Part shown: in pieces, positions 14,367 to 16,805 of the stretch
Position numbering within the stretch: position 1 is the first letter of the stretch
How the letters are laid out: every line of letters begins with the position of its first letter
Assembly (NCBI GenBank): GCA_002898675.1
Contig: BEHW01000043.1
Span: 1 to 16,805 of the forward strand
From: a bacterium HR20
GTDB taxonomy: Bacteria > Bacteroidota > Ignavibacteria > Kapaibacteriales > NICIL-2
Direction of reading: 5' to 3'
Length of the DNA stretch: 16,805 bases
Position numbers and translations under genes: made by a program
The notes under the pieces: generated by a model
Databases searched by the model: none
The model's input: the letters and a program-made list of their open reading frames with translations, nothing else
Told to the model about the DNA's origin: nothing

Positions 14367-15510
14367 AACGCAAAGCCAGGCTTCCATAGAACGCAGCAAT
14401 TGCTTCGACGACGGCTGCGATTTCATCCTCGCTCAGCTCAGCGAACATTGGCAATGCCAGGCTTTGTGCAGCTGCCTTGTTGGCTACGGGGAAGTCGTCA
14501 TCCGAAAAACCAAGTTCAACAAAGCATTGCTGCCGGTGGAATGGTACAGGGTAGTACACTTCCGTTCCGATTCCCTGGGCCTGCAAAAACGCGCGCAGAC
14601 GATCGCGCTCAGCAGCAAGAATGACGAACTGGTGGTAAATGTGCGAACCTGGCACATCGGGATAGCGCACAGTCAGTAGCTCAACCGGTGCACGATCCCC
14701 GACGAGTCCTGCCGCCGCAAGGAGTTGGCGATACCGCTCTGCATGCGCAGCGCGGCGAGCATTCCATTGTTCCAGATAGGGGAGCTTGACATTGAGCACC
14801 GCTGCTTGAAACTCATCCATCCGAAAATTCCCGCCGACGATCGCATGGTAGTAGCGTGGCTCCATTCCGTGGTTTCGCATGATGCGTAACCGATGTCCGA
14901 GTGTATCATCGTTGGTGACAACTAATCCTGCATCACCGAAGGCGCCGAGATTTTTCGTTGGATAAAACGAAAAGCACCCAATCGTCCCAAGCGTTCCCAA
15001 ACGCCGTCCATCGCGGTGGCGCGCTCCGAGCGCTTGAGCAGCATCCTCGATGATCGGCACACCTGTTTGAGCCGACAGTTCCAGCAGTTCATCCATCGCT
15101 GCTCCTTGCCCGTAGAGGTGAACTGGAATAATCGCGCGCGTCTTCGAACTCAGCGCAGCTTCCGTGCGTGCAACATCGAGCGTCAGCGTCGCACGCTCGA
15201 CATCCACAAACACCGGTTTGGCATGCAACCGCGCCACAACCCCCGCAGTCGCAAAAAACGAAAACGTCGGTACAATGACTTCGTCTCCAGGTCCGATGCC
15301 AAGTGCCATCAAGGCAACAAGCAGTGCATCAGTACCGCTCGAAACAGCGATTGCATGCCGAACACCGAGATAGTCTGCAAGTGCTGTTTCGAGCTGTTCG
15401 GTTTCTGGGCCGAGTACAAAGCGCTGGCTCCGTGCAACACGGAGAAGGCGTTCTTCGATCTGGGGTGCAAGGGTGCGATACTGACGGTGCAGGTCCAGGA
15501 GTGGAATCAT
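14353..15510 (-). CDS. DegT/DnrJ/EryC1-family sugar aminotransferase
   Basis: PLP-dependent aminotransferase of 385 residues acting on nucleotide-linked keto-sugars for surface polysaccharide. Seen: MIPLLDLHRQYRTL start typical of the WbpE/FdtB/QdtB group, SSGTDALLVALMALG (58-72), PTFSFFATAG, EDAAQALGA (155-163, with the pyridine-nitrogen Asp156), and the Schiff-base Lys186 in GCFSFYPTKNLGAFGDAG. The exact sugar is not resolvable. The start is ATG 15510; the TTG one codon upstream is rejected. A TACTTTTG promoter element lies about 29 bases upstream. With the GT4 gene 2 kb away it hints at dispersed polysaccharide genes. Its end overlaps the phosphatase gene. Confidence 0.93.
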   Translation of the reverse strand: MIPLLDLHRQYRTLAPQIEERLLRVARSQRFVLGPETEQLETALADYLGVRHAIAVSSGTDALLVALMALGIGPGDEVIVPTFSFFATAGVVARLHAKPVFVDVERATLTLDVARTEAALSSKTRAIIPVHLYGQGAAMDELLELSAQTGVPIIEDAAQALGARHRDGRRLGTLGTIGCFSFYPTKNLGAFGDAGLVVTNDDTLGHRLRIMRNHGMEPRYYHAIVGGNFRMDEFQAAVLNVKLPYLEQWNARRAAHAERYRQLLAAAGLVGDRAPVELLTVRYPDVPGSHIYHQFVILAAERDRLRAFLQAQGIGTEVYYPVPFHRQQCFVELGFSDDDFPVANKAAAQSLALPMFAELSEDEIAAVVEAIAAFYGSLALRSTAA

Positions 15511-15538
15511 CAAGTGTGGTGTCGAGGTTTATCGGTTG

Positions 15539-15546
15539 CAAAAGTA
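15539..15546 (-). promoter_or_regulatory. Minus-7 promoter element TACTTTTG for aminotransferase gene
   Basis: On the minus strand TACTTTTG matches TAnnTTTG exactly and lies 28 bases upstream of the aminotransferase ATG at 15510, which would give a leader of roughly 20-25 bases. I see no TTG at the usual minus-33 distance, so support is weaker than for the 8782-8809 promoter. Confidence 0.45.
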
Positions 15547-15584
15547 CGCACGCTTTCTGGAGGGCTTCCTAAATTGCGGTCACT

Positions 15585-16607
15585 ATGCGATGGATACTCG
15601 TGGCATTGACGGCAGCACTTGCGGCTGGCTGGTGGTCGTGTGTAGATCATCCCGGCACAACTTCCGACATCACCGTGTCGGATTATCCTGTGCCCGAGGG
15701 CTTTCCACCGATTCCAATCCCACGGGATAACCCCATCACCAGCGAGAAAATTGCACTGGGGCGCTTGCTCTTTTATGACGGGCGGCTTTCGCGTAATGGC
15801 GATCTTTCGTGTGCAAGTTGTCACCGCCAGTCGCATGCATTTGCTGATACGCTCGCTGTCAGCCGAGGTAGCGATAGCGAAACGGGATTGCGGAATGCAC
15901 CAGCACTTGTCAATGTCGCCTACAGCAGCGCTTGGTTCTGGGATGGGCGCGCCCGTTCGATCGAAGAGCAGATCCTCGGCGCACTAACGTCCCCGATCGA
16001 GATGGCATCTGACACCGTACAGGTCGCACAGCTCCTTGCACGTGATGAGCGCTACCGGCAACTCTTCCCACAGGTGTTCGGCACCGCGCCATCGGCACGC
16101 GATGCTATCCGAGCACTAGCGACCTTCTGCCGCGTGCTCATCTCAGGCAACTCTCGGTACGATCGCTACTGCCGCGGCGACTCGAGTGCGCTCAGCGGCG
16201 CAGAAAAGCGTGGCATGGCACTCTTCTTTAGTTCCCGCGCCGGTTGTTCTGGATGCCACAGCGGCCCGAACTTTACCGACAACACCTTCCACAGCATCGG
16301 CATTCACACGCACTACTACGACCGCGGCCGCTACTACGTGACTGGCAATGAAGGCGACATCGGCAAGTTCAAGACACCGACACTTCGCAACGTCGCACTC
16401 ACCGCACCCTACATGAACGATGGCACTCTTGCGACACTCGATGAGGTACTTGAGCATTACAACACGGGTGGAAAGCCATTTGTCAACAAGGACCCGCGGA
16501 TTCGCCCGCTTGGACTGACTCGCCAAGAGCTCGATGATCTCCGCGCATTTTTGCAAGCGCTGACCGATTCAGCATTCATAACCAACCCTGCATTCGCACA
16601 ACCATAG
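15585..16607 (+). CDS. Di-heme cytochrome c peroxidase / MauG-family protein
   Basis: Exported di-heme protein of the bacterial cytochrome c peroxidase/MauG superfamily, 340 residues, expected to reduce hydrogen peroxide in the periplasm or to act as a MauG-like oxidase. Seen: an N-terminal hydrophobic export segment (3-17), two heme c sites CASCH (76-80) and CSGCH (221-225), the conserved SPIEM segment with Glu139 near the active heme, and TPTLRNVALTAPYMNDG (264-280) where Met277 is the likely axial ligand. GWWSC at 15-19 places a Cys after the hydrophobic stretch, but Trp at minus 3 is a poor lipobox, so lipidation is doubtful. Heme loading needs a cytochrome maturation system. The Fe-S oxidoreductase gene follows 9 bases later. 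Confidence 0.93.
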   Translation: MRWILVALTAALAAGWWSCVDHPGTTSDITVSDYPVPEGFPPIPIPRDNPITSEKIALGRLLFYDGRLSRNGDLSCASCHRQSHAFADTLAVSRGSDSETGLRNAPALVNVAYSSAWFWDGRARSIEEQILGALTSPIEMASDTVQVAQLLARDERYRQLFPQVFGTAPSARDAIRALATFCRVLISGNSRYDRYCRGDSSALSGAEKRGMALFFSSRAGCSGCHSGPNFTDNTFHSIGIHTHYYDRGRYYVTGNEGDIGKFKTPTLRNVALTAPYMNDGTLATLDEVLEHYNTGGKPFVNKDPRIRPLGLTRQELDDLRAFLQALTDSAFITNPAFAQP

Positions 16608-16616
16608 CATGCACCG

Positions 16617-16805
16617 ATGACCACGAAGAACTTCGTTTTTTGGCTCGTATTCCTTGCAGCAGTAGCAGTCTTCGCACGGAGCGCATGGCGACTGCGGCAG
16701 TACTTGAGGTTCGCACGCCCAGAGAACCGATTCGACAATCTCGCGGCGCGCTTACGGCAAATGCTCACTGTTGGTTTGCTCCAGAAGAAAATTCTCCGCG
16801 ACCCA
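16617..16805 (+). CDS. Membrane Fe-S oxidoreductase (HdrD/GlpC-like), N-terminal part
   Basis: The frame is open from ATG 16617 to the right edge, 63 residues, no stop. Seen: one membrane helix (about 5-20, NFVFWLVFLAAVAVFA), then a cytoplasmic basic segment with RPENRFDNLAARLRQML and LLQKKILRDP. This beginning is characteristic of (Fe-S)-binding proteins that fuse a nitrate-reductase-gamma-like membrane domain to HdrD/GlpC-type CCG domains, where PENR-x-D and Q-x-K-x-L-x-DP precede the next helix. The catalytic parts lie outside the window, so the reaction is unknown; electron transfer between quinones and Fe-S partners is usual for the family. It starts 9 bases after the di-heme gene, so the two are probably one operon. 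Confidence 0.7.
   Translation, partial: MTTKNFVFWLVFLAAVAVFARSAWRLRQYLRFARPENRFDNLAARLRQMLTVGLLQKKILRDP

Noticed and set aside
15599..15644. Classic lipoprotein signal in the di-heme protein
   Set aside because: A Cys follows the hydrophobic segment, but the preceding residues (Trp-Trp-Ser) do not fit a lipobox.
1..16805. Defence system, prophage, toxin-antitoxin, CRISPR or insertion sequence
   Set aside because: I looked on both strands for transposase, integrase, nuclease and toxin-like small gene pairs, and for regular repeats, and saw none.

Overview
The window looks like the chromosome of a member of the Bacteroidota/Chlorobiota superphylum, most likely a Kapabacteria/Ignavibacteria-type lineage (inference). 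The evidence is: two exported proteins with type IX secretion-like C-terminal tails, a fused E1 alpha-beta 2-oxoacid dehydrogenase typical of Bacteroidota, two Bacteroidota-type TAnnTTTG promoter elements, mostly absent Shine-Dalgarno sequences, and moderately high GC. I see no tRNA, rRNA, CRISPR array, insertion sequence or phage gene. No gap between genes exceeds about 120 bases.

Layout, left to right. (1) Minus-strand block 4304-1: a fused 2-oxoacid dehydrogenase E1, queE (queuosine precursor synthesis), HPr kinase/phosphorylase, and a lipoprotein that runs off the left edge. (2) Plus block 4423-7100: a secreted protein with a type IX tail, serine hydroxymethyltransferase with an unusual C-terminal extension, and a small unknown protein. 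(3) Minus block 8767-7090: an FAD-dependent oxidase of the MnmC/MnmL kind followed by an MnmM (YtqB)-type methyltransferase, a likely two-enzyme route to the mnm5 group on U34 of tRNA. (4) Plus block 8817-11544: a small secreted fibronectin-like protein, a secreted HExxH metalloprotease and a CcmA-like ABC ATPase, with overlapping genes. (5) Minus block 13072-11475: a small C-terminally membrane-anchored protein and a GT4 glycosyltransferase. (6) Plus 13107-14366: a GAF plus SpoIIE/PP2C phosphatase. (7) Minus 15510-14353: a DegT-family sugar aminotransferase. (8) Plus 15585 to the right edge: a di-heme MauG/cytochrome c peroxidase-like protein and the N-terminus of a membrane Fe-S oxidoreductase.

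The architecture is very compact. Strand switches occur as four short divergent gaps (118, 49, 34 and 74 bases), and all three convergent junctions have overlapping coding ends (11, 70 and 14 bases). Two genes are easy to miss because they have only one end inside the window: the lipoprotein at 1-382 and the Fe-S oxidoreductase at 16617-16805. The most functionally interesting units are the MnmL/MnmM-like pair and the metalloprotease operon. The latter has a consensus promoter with a 12-bp palindrome in its spacer and an almost leaderless start. I did not find a clearly novel defence or mobile system.
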